Assembly (NCBI GenBank): GCA_910575005.1
Contig: CAJTCL010000018.1
Span: 17,796-81,795, forward strand
Source of the DNA: Lachnospiraceae bacterium
Lineage (GTDB): Bacteria > Bacillota > Clostridia > Lachnospirales > Lachnospiraceae
DNA: 64,000 nt
Direction: 5' to 3'
The position numbers and the translations under genes were made by a program. Within the stretch, counting starts at the first letter, position 1; each line of letters starts with the position of its first letter. Under the pieces are notes generated by a model that saw nothing but the letters and a program-made list of their open reading frames with translations, ran no database searches and was not told the DNA's origin. Below, in pieces: positions 17,338-26,157 of this stretch.

Positions 17338-18201
17338 ATGAAGACAAGAGAAATCAGACAGGAGTATTTGACAGGAGAAAGAGCATTATTCCAGGGAGAG
17401 AATTTGAAAATCTACGACAGCATTTTTGCAGATGGAGAGTCTCCGCTGAAAGAGAGCCATGATATCGAACTGGAGGGCTGCATGTTCAAATGGAAGTATC
17501 CCTTCTGGTATGCGAAGAATATTACCGCCAGAAACTGTACCTGGTTTGAGATGGCCCGTGCAGGGGTATGGTATACAGACAATATCACGGTAGAAGATGC
17601 AGTGATTGAAGCTCCCAAGAATTTCAGACGCTGTAGAGGTGTAAACCTTCACAATATAAATTTTCCCAATGCAGCTGAAACACTCTGGAATTGTGAGGAT
17701 GTGACAATGGAACATGTGACGGCTAAAGGCGACTACTTTGCCATGAACAGCCAGAATATGGTGCTGCGGGATTTCCAGCTGGTGGGCAACTATTCCTTTG
17801 ACGGGGTAAAGAATATGGAGATTCATAATGCCCGGATGCTTTCCAAGGATGCTTTCTGGAACAGCGAGAATGTGACGGTATATGATTCCTTCATTTCCGG
17901 AGAATATCTGGGCTGGAACGCAAAGAATCTGACACTGATTAACTGCACCATTGAGAGCCTGCAGGGGATGTGCTACATCGATCATCTGGTTATGAAAAAC
18001 TGTAAGCTTCTCAACACCACCCTGGCTTTTGAGTATTCCACGGTGGATGCAGAAATCACAGGAAAGATTGACAGTGTGATGAACCCTTCCTGCGGTGTGA
18101 TCCGGGCAGACAGCATTGATGAATTGATTGTTGAAGCGGATAAGGTAGAACCATCAAAGACAAAGATCATATGCAGAAGAGAGCTGAAGGAGGCGGTATG
18201 A
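17338..18201 (+). CDS. DUF3737 right-handed beta-helix-like protein
   Basis: The 287-residue protein is built of about 20-residue turns with patterns such as KNITARNCTWFE, DNITVEDAVIE, ENVTVYDSFISG and KNLTLINCTIES, typical of a parallel beta-helix. It matches the DUF3737 family, whose biochemical role is unknown. There is no signal peptide, so it is probably cytoplasmic. It overlaps the LysE gene (ATGA) and the two are likely one operon. AGGAGG precedes the ATG. Confidence 0.82.
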   Translation: MKTREIRQEYLTGERALFQGENLKIYDSIFADGESPLKESHDIELEGCMFKWKYPFWYAKNITARNCTWFEMARAGVWYTDNITVEDAVIEAPKNFRRCRGVNLHNINFPNAAETLWNCEDVTMEHVTAKGDYFAMNSQNMVLRDFQLVGNYSFDGVKNMEIHNARMLSKDAFWNSENVTVYDSFISGEYLGWNAKNLTLINCTIESLQGMCYIDHLVMKNCKLLNTTLAFEYSTVDAEITGKIDSVMNPSCGVIRADSIDELIVEADKVEPSKTKIICRRELKEAV

Positions 18202-18806
18202 GCCTGTTTTTGAAGGGAATTCTGATCGGGCTGCTCTTTGGCGTACCTGTGGGGGCTGTCGGAGCCATGACCGTGCAGAGAACCTGGGAACATGGGATAA
18301 AAGCCGGACTTCTTACAGGAATGGGGTCTTCTGCAGCAGATTGCATTTATGCGGGAATTGGGGCTTTTGGGCTGACCATAGTGTCAGATTTTCTTCTGGA
18401 ATACCAGACGGTTATCCATTTGGCAGGAGGAAGCATTGTCCTGTTGATGGGAATCCGTCTGCTTCTCCGAAAAGGAGAGGCTGCGGAAGTTCCGGCAGTG
18501 TCAGGAAGATTTAAAATATTTTTGTCGTCCTTTGCCGTAGGGATTACGAACCCGGCGGCAATATTAACTTTCCTGTTTGCTTTTTCCTGGTTTGGCATTG
18601 CGGGAGGCAGTGTAGGAAAAAATGGCTGGCTGGTGGTTTTAGGAGTATTTATCGGAACCTATTTCTGGTGGGGAGGGCTGACCGCTGTGGTTGCTTTTGC
18701 CAGAAGAAAGAAAAGGACAGAAAGTTTCCAGAAAATGAACCGGATTTTCGGGGCAGTTTTAAGCTTGTTTGGAATCCTTGTTTTTATACGGGCAATTCCC
18801 ATATGA
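18198..18806 (+). CDS. LysE-family amino-acid/metabolite exporter
   Basis: The 202-residue membrane protein has six predicted helices and the LysE/RhtB N-terminal signature GVPVGAVGAMTVQRTW. Family members export amino acids or their derivatives. I chose ATG 18198, which overlaps the DUF3737 stop as GTATGAGC and has GGAGGCGG upstream. Six residues before the C-terminus the protein ends in a hydrophobic helix. Export of cysteine-related compounds would fit the nearby C-S lyase but is only inferred. Confidence 0.85.
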   Translation: MSLFLKGILIGLLFGVPVGAVGAMTVQRTWEHGIKAGLLTGMGSSAADCIYAGIGAFGLTIVSDFLLEYQTVIHLAGGSIVLLMGIRLLLRKGEAAEVPAVSGRFKIFLSSFAVGITNPAAILTFLFAFSWFGIAGGSVGKNGWLVVLGVFIGTYFWWGGLTAVVAFARRKKRTESFQKMNRIFGAVLSLFGILVFIRAIPI

Positions 18807-18851
18807 ATTCCTTATCAATAAACAGAATAGTGAAAAGAGGAGTGGACGAAA

Positions 18852-19568
18852 ATGAAAAAAATATGGATAGTGCTGTGGGTTATGGTTATCTTATTTTCTC
18901 TGACTGCGTGCGGAGAGGGCAACGGGCAGGCTGGAGCTTTAATTTCAGCACCAGAGTCATCAAGAATAGAAAGCATGCCACAGTCTGCCGTTCATCAGGA
19001 AACGGAGAGCGCCAATGCACAGGAAGCGCAATCTACAGATACAAATTCAACAGAATCCGTGGCAGAAGACATACAGGAGAGATCTGTTTCTGATTCAACA
19101 GGAAGCACGGCAGAATCAGCGGCGGATATAAGTGAAGCAAAGCCTGTACAGGAAACAGAAATGAATGAAGCAGGTGGAATGGAAACAGATATCCAAAATG
19201 ATGGAGAGGAGAATGCAGTGATGAATATGAAGGTACAGGTTGGTGATACGATATTTTCAGCCACATTGGAAGAGAACGTGGCGGTGTCTGCTTTGGTGGA
19301 AATGATGCGGGAAAGTCCGGTAGTGCTTCAAATGAGCGACTATTCCGGCTTTGAAAAGGTAGGCCCTCTCGGAACCAGTCTTCCTGCAGACAACCGTCAG
19401 ACCACAACCCACGCCGGAGATATTGTATTATATAACAGGAACCAGATTGTTATATTTTACGGCTCTAATTCCTGGAGCTATACAAGGCTGGGACATATTG
19501 ATGATCTGACGGGTTGGGAAGAGGCCCTTGGAAACGGGGATGTGACTGTGACATTTTCTTTGGAATAA
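18852..19568 (+). CDS. Cyclophilin-like lipoprotein with acidic linker
   Basis: The 238-residue product has a lipoprotein signal with lipobox SLTAC (Cys about 19), a long low-complexity Ser/Glu/Thr/Ala linker (about 25-120) and a cyclophilin-like domain (about 125-238, with PLGTSLPADNRQT, AGDIVLYNRNQIVIFYGSNS). The domain is closely related to that of the sortase substrate at 4669 (shared GTSLP and FYGSNS-SYTR-G). One family thus uses lipid anchoring here and wall anchoring there. AAGAGGAGTGG is upstream. Confidence 0.8.
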   Translation: MKKIWIVLWVMVILFSLTACGEGNGQAGALISAPESSRIESMPQSAVHQETESANAQEAQSTDTNSTESVAEDIQERSVSDSTGSTAESAADISEAKPVQETEMNEAGGMETDIQNDGEENAVMNMKVQVGDTIFSATLEENVAVSALVEMMRESPVVLQMSDYSGFEKVGPLGTSLPADNRQTTTHAGDIVLYNRNQIVIFYGSNSWSYTRLGHIDDLTGWEEALGNGDVTVTFSLE

Positions 19569-19595
19569 ATACGATAGAAAGTTTGGAGGTGCAAT

Positions 19596-20777
19596 ATGCC
19601 TTACAATTTTGATGAACCTGTCAACAGGAGAAATACCCATTCACTGAAATGGGATGTGAAAGAGCAGGAACTGCCTATGTGGGTGGCAGATATGGATTTT
19701 CAGACAGCACCGGAAATTCAGGAGGCAATCAGGGAAAGGGCAGCCCATGGTGTATTTGGCTATTCCATTGTGCCTGAAGAATGGTATCAGGCATATATGG
19801 GCTGGTGGGAGAGACGGCATCATTTTTCCATGGAAAAGGAGTGGCTTGTTTTCTGTACGGGAGTGGTTCCTGCTATTTCCAGTATGGTGCGTAAGCTGAC
19901 GACAGCGGGAGAAAATGTTCTGGTTCAGACGCCGGTTTACAATATTTTCTTCAATTCCATTGTAAATAACGGAAGGAACATTGCTGAAAGCCCGTTACGA
20001 TATGACGGAAACACCTATCAGATGGATTTTGAGGATCTGGAACGAAAACTTTCTGATCCTCAGACCACGCTGATGATCCTATGCAATCCCCACAATCCGG
20101 TGGGAAGAATCTGGAGCAGAGAGGAACTGGAGCAGGTTGGTGAGTTGTGCAGGAAATATCATGTGATAGTGATTTCCGATGAAATCCATTGTGATCTGAC
20201 CAGTCCTGGTCAGGAATATATTCCCTTTGCCTCGGTTTCAGAAAACTGTAAGAATACCAGCATCACCTGTATGGCTCCCACAAAAGCCTTTAATCTGGCA
20301 GGGCTGCAGACAGCAGCAGTGGCCGTTCCAAATCCAAACCTGCGGCATAAGGTCTGGCGGGGACTGAATACGGATGAGGTGGCAGAACCGAATTCCTTTG
20401 CGGTGGAGGCGGCCGTGGCTGCTTTCACGAAAGGGGAGGCATGGCTGGATGATCTAAGAGAGTATATACAGAAAAATAAAAACTTTGCAGAGGATTTCTT
20501 GAAGAAAGAAGTTCCACAGATGAAACAGGTTCCTTCACAGGCCACTTATCTTTTGTGGCTGGACTGTCAGGAAATGTATGGGTATGCTGCTGAGTTTACA
20601 CAATATTTGAGAGAGCATACAGGACTGTATCTGTCAGAAGGAAAACAGTATGGAGAAAATGGAAGTTCATTTATAAGAATGAACATCGCCTGTTCGCACA
20701 GTCGGTTGGAAGATGGACTGAAACGGCTTGCAGAAGGAGCCAGAAGTTATGAGGAATGGGGGCTTTCTATTTGTTAA
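19596..20777 (+). CDS. MalY/PatB-family PLP-dependent C-S lyase (cystathionine beta-lyase type)
   Basis: The 393-residue enzyme has the PatB opening DEPVNRRNTHSLKWD and LPMWVADMDF, the substrate-binding CNPHNPVGR, SDEIHCDL and the PLP lysine in APTKAFNLAGLQ. Family members cleave C-S bonds of cystathionine or cysteine conjugates to pyruvate, ammonia and a thiol; some act as aminotransferases. GGAGGTG precedes the ATG. It lies 27 nt after the lipoprotein gene, so they may be cotranscribed. Confidence 0.9.
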   Translation: MPYNFDEPVNRRNTHSLKWDVKEQELPMWVADMDFQTAPEIQEAIRERAAHGVFGYSIVPEEWYQAYMGWWERRHHFSMEKEWLVFCTGVVPAISSMVRKLTTAGENVLVQTPVYNIFFNSIVNNGRNIAESPLRYDGNTYQMDFEDLERKLSDPQTTLMILCNPHNPVGRIWSREELEQVGELCRKYHVIVISDEIHCDLTSPGQEYIPFASVSENCKNTSITCMAPTKAFNLAGLQTAAVAVPNPNLRHKVWRGLNTDEVAEPNSFAVEAAVAAFTKGEAWLDDLREYIQKNKNFAEDFLKKEVPQMKQVPSQATYLLWLDCQEMYGYAAEFTQYLREHTGLYLSEGKQYGENGSSFIRMNIACSHSRLEDGLKRLAEGARSYEEWGLSIC

Positions 20778-20855
20778 TATTATTTTAAGAATGTTATAAG
20801 ATAAGTACTATTTGGCTTGATTAATATGAGAAAAATATAAAAACAGAGGAGGAAT

Positions 20856-20948
20856 ATGTACGAATCTGACTGGATAGTATGCCCATTATGTGGAAGTAAA
20901 ATCTATGATAAGTTGAGTGGAGCAAGGACTCATGGAAGGAATAAATAA
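20856..20948 (+). CDS. Truncated Cys-rich KTR-like peptide
   Basis: A 30-residue frame starts ESDWIVCPLCGSKIYDK, matching the N-terminal zinc-knuckle of KTR proteins such as that at 22172 (DKDWICCPVCGSKTRDK), then diverges and stops before the second Cys pair. AGAGGAGG precedes the ATG. It is probably a remnant of a duplication. Confidence 0.5.
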   Translation: MYESDWIVCPLCGSKIYDKLSGARTHGRNK

Positions 20949-20973
20949 GGATCAATGACAAGGAGGTAAGAAG

Positions 20974-22092
20974 ATGTCAGATTATTTTGGAAAAGAAGTT
21001 CCGAAACTTGGATTTGGATTGATGCGTCTGCCGAAGAAAGGGCTGCATACAGATATGGAGCAGGTAAAGCATATGGTGGATCTGTTCATGGAGGCCGGTT
21101 TTACATATTTTGATACGGCGTATGTATATCTGGGCTCTGAGGCTGCCATTAAAAAGGCTCTTGTGGACCGCTATCCCAGGGAGTCATTTACACTGGCAAC
21201 AAAGCTGAACGCAATGATGATGGCACCGACTGAGAAAGCGGCGAAAAAGCAGTTTTATACAAGCCTTGAACGGACGGGGGCAGGGTATTTCGACTATTAC
21301 CTGCTCCATGCCATGATGGAAGGAGGCTATAAAAAATATGATAAGTTCCATCTTTGGGATTTTGTGGGCGAACAGAAAGCAAAAGGGCTTGTAAAACACA
21401 TGGGTTTTTCCTTCCATGCAGGACCGCAGTTACTGGACCGGCTGCTTAAGGAACATCCGGAAGTGGATTTTGTGCAGCTGCAGATCAATTATGCAGACTG
21501 GGAGAATCCATCTGTGACGGCAAGAGCAAATTATGAGGTTGCCAGAAAGCATGGGAAATCCATTGTGGTAATGGAACCGGTGAAAGGCGGAAATCTGGCG
21601 AATCCGCCTGCAGCAGTAAAAAGGCTGTTAGATGAATATCATCCGGACATGTCATATGCATCCTGGGCGATCCGTTTTGTGGCTTCTCTGGATGGAATCA
21701 TTACTGTTCTGTCAGGGATGTCAAATATTCAGCAGATGGAAGATAACCTTTCCTACATGAAGAAATTCCAGCCATTGAATGAGGCGGAGCAGAAAATCAT
21801 TCAGGAGGCGCAACGGATACTTGGAAATTCATCGACCATTCCCTGCACCGCCTGTCACTACTGTACGGAAGGCTGCCCGAAAAAGATCCCGATCCCGGAG
21901 ATTTTCTCTGCCATGAATAAACAGCTTGGCAATGGGCAGATGGCAGGGGCTGTTTCGGATTACTGGAAAGCGACCAGTTTGACGGGAAAAGCATCGGAGT
22001 GTATAAACTGCAGGCAATGTGAACGTATCTGTCCGCAGCATCTTGGAATTACAGATTATCTGAAGCAATGTGTAGATGCATTAGAAAAATAA
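20974..22092 (+). CDS. Aldo/keto reductase with C-terminal ferredoxin-like 4Fe-4S domain
   Basis: The 372-residue protein combines a TIM-barrel aldo/keto reductase (about 1-270, GFGLMRLP, YFDTAYVYLGSE with the catalytic Asp/Tyr, HMGFSFH) and a C-terminal domain with two Cys clusters, CTACHYCTEGCP and CINCRQCERICP. Such fusions are common in anaerobes and may couple carbonyl or alcohol chemistry to ferredoxin-like electron transfer. The substrate is unknown. AAGGAGG precedes the ATG. Confidence 0.9.
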   Translation: MSDYFGKEVPKLGFGLMRLPKKGLHTDMEQVKHMVDLFMEAGFTYFDTAYVYLGSEAAIKKALVDRYPRESFTLATKLNAMMMAPTEKAAKKQFYTSLERTGAGYFDYYLLHAMMEGGYKKYDKFHLWDFVGEQKAKGLVKHMGFSFHAGPQLLDRLLKEHPEVDFVQLQINYADWENPSVTARANYEVARKHGKSIVVMEPVKGGNLANPPAAVKRLLDEYHPDMSYASWAIRFVASLDGIITVLSGMSNIQQMEDNLSYMKKFQPLNEAEQKIIQEAQRILGNSSTIPCTACHYCTEGCPKKIPIPEIFSAMNKQLGNGQMAGAVSDYWKATSLTGKASECINCRQCERICPQHLGITDYLKQCVDALEK

Positions 22093-22120
22093 GCATCAAG
22101 CCAGGAAGGAGAAATGGATT

Positions 22121-22171
22121 ATGTCAAAAGTTATTGCAAAGACCCTGAAGATAATGTTTAAAGGAAAGTAA
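22121..22171 (+). CDS. Possible 16-residue leader peptide
   Basis: MSKVIAKTLKIMFKGK is preceded by AGGAAGGAG and its stop directly abuts the ATG of the KTR gene. It could be a coupling leader or chance. Confidence 0.25.
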   Translation: MSKVIAKTLKIMFKGK

Positions 22172-22369
22172 ATGGTAAAAAGGATGGATAAAGATTGGAT
22201 ATGTTGTCCTGTATGTGGGAGTAAAACCCGTGACAAAATCAGGGCAGATACAGAGATGAAAAATTTCCCTGTATTCTGCCCAAAGTGCAAACGGGAAATT
22301 CTAATAGATGTAGAGCAATTTCAAATAACCGTAATTCATGAGCCAGCCGCTAAGCCGCAGAGCCGATGA
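22172..22369 (+). CDS. Cys-rich KTR domain protein
   Basis: The 65-residue protein contains CPVCGSKTRDKIRADT, then FCPKCKREILIDV and the ending EPAAKPQSR, the hallmark of the KTR family, with two CPxC knuckles that should bind one zinc. These genes are common on mobile elements of gut Firmicutes; the function is unknown. It marks the border between the island and the insertion-sequence zone. Confidence 0.85.
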   Translation: MVKRMDKDWICCPVCGSKTRDKIRADTEMKNFPVFCPKCKREILIDVEQFQITVIHEPAAKPQSR

Positions 22370-22410
22370 ATTTGCAGATGATGCAGATTCTCAGCCCTGC
22401 GGCTTTTTCT
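22353..22410 (+). terminator. Terminator after the KTR gene
   Basis: AGCCGCAG (22353-22360) pairs with CTGCGGCT (22397-22404), followed by TTTTTCTT. The 36-nt loop is long, but this arrangement is plausible for an intrinsic terminator. Confidence 0.55.
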
Positions 22411-22450
22411 TATACAGCATATAACCGGGAGGAGGAGGTGAACTTTTGAG

Positions 22451-22540
22451 ATGAAAGAATACAGTTGGGAATGGAGGGATGCATATAGGAAAAAAATAGA
22501 AATGTTCTTCTCCTTATTGTGTTCTGAACATAAAAACTGA
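22451..22540 (+). CDS. Small remnant frame
   Basis: A 29-residue frame (MKEYSWEWRDAYRKKIEMFF start) lies behind a GGAGGAGG stretch. I do not recognise it; it is probably the cut-off N-terminus of a mobile-element gene. Confidence 0.3.
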   Translation: MKEYSWEWRDAYRKKIEMFFSLLCSEHKN

Positions 22541-22577
22541 ATATTTGGCAGCCTGTTCAGAAAGCATGAATAATCAA

Positions 22578-22615
22578 AACCGACGCCTGCACTATGCTGA
22601 GCGTCGGTTCTTTTT
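22578..22615 (+). terminator. Intrinsic terminator
   Basis: AACCGACGC pairs with GCGTCGGTT (22601-22609) and is followed by CTTTTT. It sits at the junction with the leftward XRE remnant and may work in both directions. Confidence 0.75.
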
Positions 22616-23209
22616 ATGGTTCAGTTTCAGAATGGAATGCCAGCCATTTGGAACCATAAGTATCCAGGTAAAACCGGTTGCCATACTCATTTTCAACAAA
22701 TCGGCCTTTTACATGGTAGTATCCCTGCAGTTCTTTTCTTAAATCTGAGTCAGGAGAAATCGGCTCCAGCCAGATTTCTTTTTGCCTTTTGATTTCAGAA
22801 CGGGATAGTGGCGTCTCATGTGGCGGCTCTGCTTCAGAAAATGGCGGAGCCAGGATAAATAATTCTCCAATTATATCTGTAAACGGCATAGTATGTCCAT
22901 CCGGAAAAGTCAACAGCCTGTCAGCAGCCATCCATATGTGGCAGACCATACCGGTCTGCCATGAAAAGCCGGCAATGACTGGAGTGGAATCGGCTGTTTG
23001 TAATCCTGTGTTTGGGCGTCAGATCGGCCGAGCAGGAAATCGGTTGTAACTCCATAAAGGTCGGCCATCTTTTCAAGGCTGTCCATGGAGGGGGATTTCC
23101 GCTCGCCCTCCCAGGCGCTGAGCGTCGGCTGGGAGACACCAAGCTTTTCGGCGGCCTCAATTACCTTTAATTTATTGATTTGTCTTGCTGTTTTGAATTG
23201 TTTTTGCAT
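22614..23209 (-). pseudogene. Frameshifted XRE-type regulator
   Basis: The N-terminal part (from ATG 23209) has a clear helix-turn-helix (KVIEAAEKLGVSQPTLSAWE) and a linker ending RPVWSATYGWLL, then stops at 22910. The rest continues in another frame from about 22940 as DRLLTFPDGHTMPF to YGSKWLAFHSE. One base change near 22930 would rejoin about 195 residues. The intact family has an XRE domain plus a beta-rich C-terminal domain and occurs on mobile elements. Confidence 0.75.
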
Positions 23210-23239
23210 TTATATTCACCGCCTTTGCTGTAGGACAAT

Positions 23240-23841
23240 CTATCTGCCTCTCCGGTCGGAGCCTTCCCTTTTCAGAATGCCCTTTTCTTTTAGCAAACTG
23301 ATATTGCGCTGAATGGTTCTTGATGTTTTGTGGAGCAAGGCGGCAAGCTCTTTGGCTGAAAGCTCCGGTGAAAGCTGCAAATGGTCTAAAATCGCCTGTT
23401 CTGTAGAGGACAGTTTTATGGCATCTGCGACATTATCTACGACGCTTTCTGCGACATTTATTCTGTTGCGGATTGTCGCATTCAGCATAAAGGCGACATC
23501 CTTATATTCTGGTGCTGGCAGCCCTGCTTTTTCCATCTCCCGGTACATCCGGCCAACGCCTTCCCCAAATTCCTGCAAATAATCATACTCATGTAAAAAG
23601 GCGGCAATTTTAGGGTTGCGGGAAAAGTGGCCCTGGCGCATATTGTTCAGGCGGACGATGCCGGGCAGGTTGCCGGGGCTTTCCACAACAATCCTATTGT
23701 CGAACATTTTGACCTGGATGTCGGTTCCTTTGATGCTGTAGTCGCGGTGCGTGGCGGTGTTTATGATAATTTCCTTCCAAACGAATTCTGGGAATGCGGG
23801 TGTTGTGACAAATTTTCCTTCTTGAGCTGGTATAATAAAGT
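23240..23841 (-). pseudogene. AlbA/Schlafen-type ATP-binding regulator, 5' truncated by IS3
   Basis: The frame is open from the IS3 boundary at 23841 to the stop at 23240: FVWKEIIINTATHRDYS, VESPGNLPGIVRLNNMR and YLQEFGEGVGRMYREME are the GHKL-like ATPase motifs of the AlbA_2/HATPase_c_4 family, and SAKELAALLHKTSRTIQRNI is a C-terminal winged helix. The N-terminal AlbA domain and start are lost. Transcription regulation or a defence-like role is known for relatives, but this copy is dead. Confidence 0.75.
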
Positions 23842-23901
23842 TGTAACACCAAACAGGAAATAAATGATATATTCAATATAATGAGAAGGAAGGTGTTACA
23901 C

Positions 23902-24153
23902 ATGCCAAAAACAAAGGTTTATGAGCCAGAATTCAAAAAGAAAATCGTACAGCTGTATTTAGAAGAAGGACGTACGATAAAAAGTCTAAACGAAGAATAC
24001 CAGTTAGGAGACGGAACTGTCCGTAAATGGGTGCGGGCATTCCGCGAAGAATGCGAAACAAACTCAGACTTAAATGACACAAAGAATCTTTATGAGGAAA
24101 ACCGTAAACTGCGCAGAGAGCTGGAGGAAAAGAAAAAGGAAATTGCATTCTAA
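23902..24153 (+). CDS. IS3 transposase OrfA
   Basis: The 83-residue protein (start MPKTKVYEPEFKKKIV) has the HTH_Tnp_1 domain (TIKSLNEEYQLGDGTVRKWV) and a leucine-zipper-like tail. It ends at TAA 24151-24153, immediately before an A8 run, where IS3 elements normally shift to frame -1 to make the OrfAB transposase. Confidence 0.85.
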   Translation: MPKTKVYEPEFKKKIVQLYLEEGRTIKSLNEEYQLGDGTVRKWVRAFREECETNSDLNDTKNLYEENRKLRRELEEKKKEIAF

Positions 24154-24155
24154 AA

Positions 24156-25046
24156 AAAAGCCGCCGCATTCTTCGCAAAGGAAATCGATTAGAACAATAC
24201 CAGTTTATTGACGGACATAAGCAGGAGTACGGCGTCCGCTGGCTTCTGCGCCAGATGGGCATCTGTCCAAATGCCTATTACAATTATAAAAAGAACAGGA
24301 AAGCAGGCTACAGGGAGCAGAAAGAGAAATTTAAAAATAAGATTCTACAAATATACCATGAATACTCTGGAAATCCAGGATACCGGATGATGAGGGTTTA
24401 TTTGCAGCGGGCGAAAATCAGTTTGAGCAATACAACTGTATTAAAATATATGCAGGAATTGGGGCTCCGCTCCACAGTGACGCCAAAAAAGCCTGCATAC
24501 AAAAAGGGGGACTGCCATAAAAAGTTTGAAAATCATCTAAACAGGGAATTCCATGCGGAAAAGCCAAATGAAAAATGGTGTACAGATTTTACCTATATTT
24601 TTATGGAAGATGGAAGGAAGCGATAGAACTGCAGCATTATTGACTTGTTTGACAGATCTGTGGCGGCAACCCTCAACAGCAGCCATATCGATGCAGAGCT
24701 GGCTGTGCAGACGCTGAAAGCAGCTCTGGAAAGAAATTATCATCCCAAAAACCTGATGCTGCACAGTGATCAGAGTTCACAGTATACCTCACGGGCATTT
24801 ACAGATTACTGTAAAGAAGAAGGGATTGAGCAGAGCATGAGTAAAGCGGGATGCCCCTATGACAACTCCCCAATGGAAAGCTTTTATGGGACGTTCAAAG
24901 CGGAATTCATCAGCAAACACCGTTTTTCAACAGACGAAGAACTAAATAATGCAACTATGGATTATGTATATACGTATTACAATCATATCCGCCCACATTC
25001 CTCAAATGGATATATGACACCATTTGAAAAGAGAATGCAGGCATGA
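24156..25046 (+). pseudogene. IS3 transposase OrfB with nonsense mutation
   Basis: In the frame after the A run the sequence gives a DDE integrase core: QFIDGHKQEYGVRWLLRQMG, WCTDFTYIFMEDG, HSDQSSQYTS and NSPMESFYGTFKAE. A TAG at 24624-24626 interrupts it where relatives have Tyr, and HSDQG has become HSDQS. The copy is inactive unless the stop is suppressed. Confidence 0.85.
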
Positions 25047-25078
25047 TTATGTCAAAACTTTTCCTTGTAAGTGTTACA

Positions 25079-25919
25079 AAAAAACTTGACCGTCTCATTC
25101 TGACATCCGAACCCCCAAGGACTTTCTTTTCTAATGGCTTCAGGGATGTCTGCTCATTGGCATTTCTGGGAAAGAGTGAAAAAGCAAGGGGAATCCCGCC
25201 ACCGTCCATAAACAACCCCATTTGAATGATCGGGTTTGGCCTGTGTTCTTTGCTTTTTCCATACTTTTTACTGCCATCTTCCTGCTGGATTTCAAAATAA
25301 TAATTCGAACAATCATAATAAAGAACCTTGTCATTCCTTTTTCCGAGAAAATGGCTGTTTTTATAAACTTCTGACTGAATGAGGTCGCATTCGGCGCTAA
25401 GGACATCCAATGCACGGTATACGTCATGAAGTTTATAGAACGGTTTCTCTAAAAATTCAGAAGCCGCTTTGAAGGAAGAACGTTTACTGCAGGGTTCCAG
25501 AATCCTTGAATAAACCAAGTCCGAAAGAATTGCATTGATATCATACTTGAACTTATATTTCTGTTTTAATTTTCTGCAGGTTTTGTTCATTTGCAACTGA
25601 TAATAAACGGATTGCAGGAAAAGATAGCCTCCACGATAGAAAATCTGTTTCTCATAATCCAGCTGTCTGTCTGCATAGAAAGGAATCAATACGGTATTTG
25701 CTTCTTTTTCCTTCTTGTATTTTTCTGTTTCTATTTTCACTTCATTTTTCGCCCATGCAACAACATCATCTCTTGTCGGGCCATGCTCGACAAGAGATGA
25801 TGTTCCAAAGTTCCCAGCTTACGAACAATCGTTGAAGTTGTACTTCCATTTGCTTTTACATAAGATTTGCAGATATAGAATGACTCTGCATTTTTAGATT
25901 TTGTTATATGAAGATTCAT
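25079..25919 (-). pseudogene. IS1634-type transposase, truncated and frameshifted
   Basis: The N-terminus (from ATG 25919: MNLHITKSKNAESFYICKSY) shifts frame near 25785-25795 and continues as EHGPTRDDVVAWAKNEVKIE, then YDCSNYYFEI and LFMDGGGIPLAFSLFP with two of the DDE-region Asp motifs. The C-terminal 40 percent is missing at the IS3 boundary. It is a remnant of an IS4-superfamily element. Confidence 0.8.
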
Positions 25920-26157
25920 ATGCTATCTCTCCTACCCCTAATTATACTATACAATAACAGAAAATAACATATATAAAAGCATAAAATTTGACAAAAAAAG
26001 CAGGTTTTATGCAACTTGTAAGAACTTTTTCTATAATTCAACTGTCAAACTCCCATGAATTGTAACATAAATTTATATCTGCAATCTTTAAAAAAAATTA
26101 ATATTCACCTTCTGAAAATATGTTATGATAACATAGTATTAACATGTATCTATCACA
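25920..26157. other. Non-coding gap between IS remnants
   Basis: This AT-rich stretch has no gene. It contains a perfect palindrome TATGTTAT-G-ATAACATA at 26119-26135 that could be an operator or an old IS end. Confidence 0.5.

Larger units (their letters stand above)
23842..25078 (+). mobile_element. IS3-family insertion sequence (degenerate)
   Basis: The element is 1237 bp. Ends TGTAACACCAAACAGGAAAT (left) and TGTAACACTTACAAGGAAAA (right, reverse-complemented) match at 14-15 of 20 bases and have the TG...CA termini of IS3. No target duplication flanks it, and the left and right neighbours are unrelated broken genes, so an adjacent deletion probably followed insertion. The second reading frame carries a stop, so it cannot transpose alone. 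Confidence 0.75.

Noticed and set aside
17386..17985. Antisense frame of about 199 codons opposite DUF3737
   Set aside because: The periodic beta-helix coding repeats create open frames on the opposite strand; no start signal is present.
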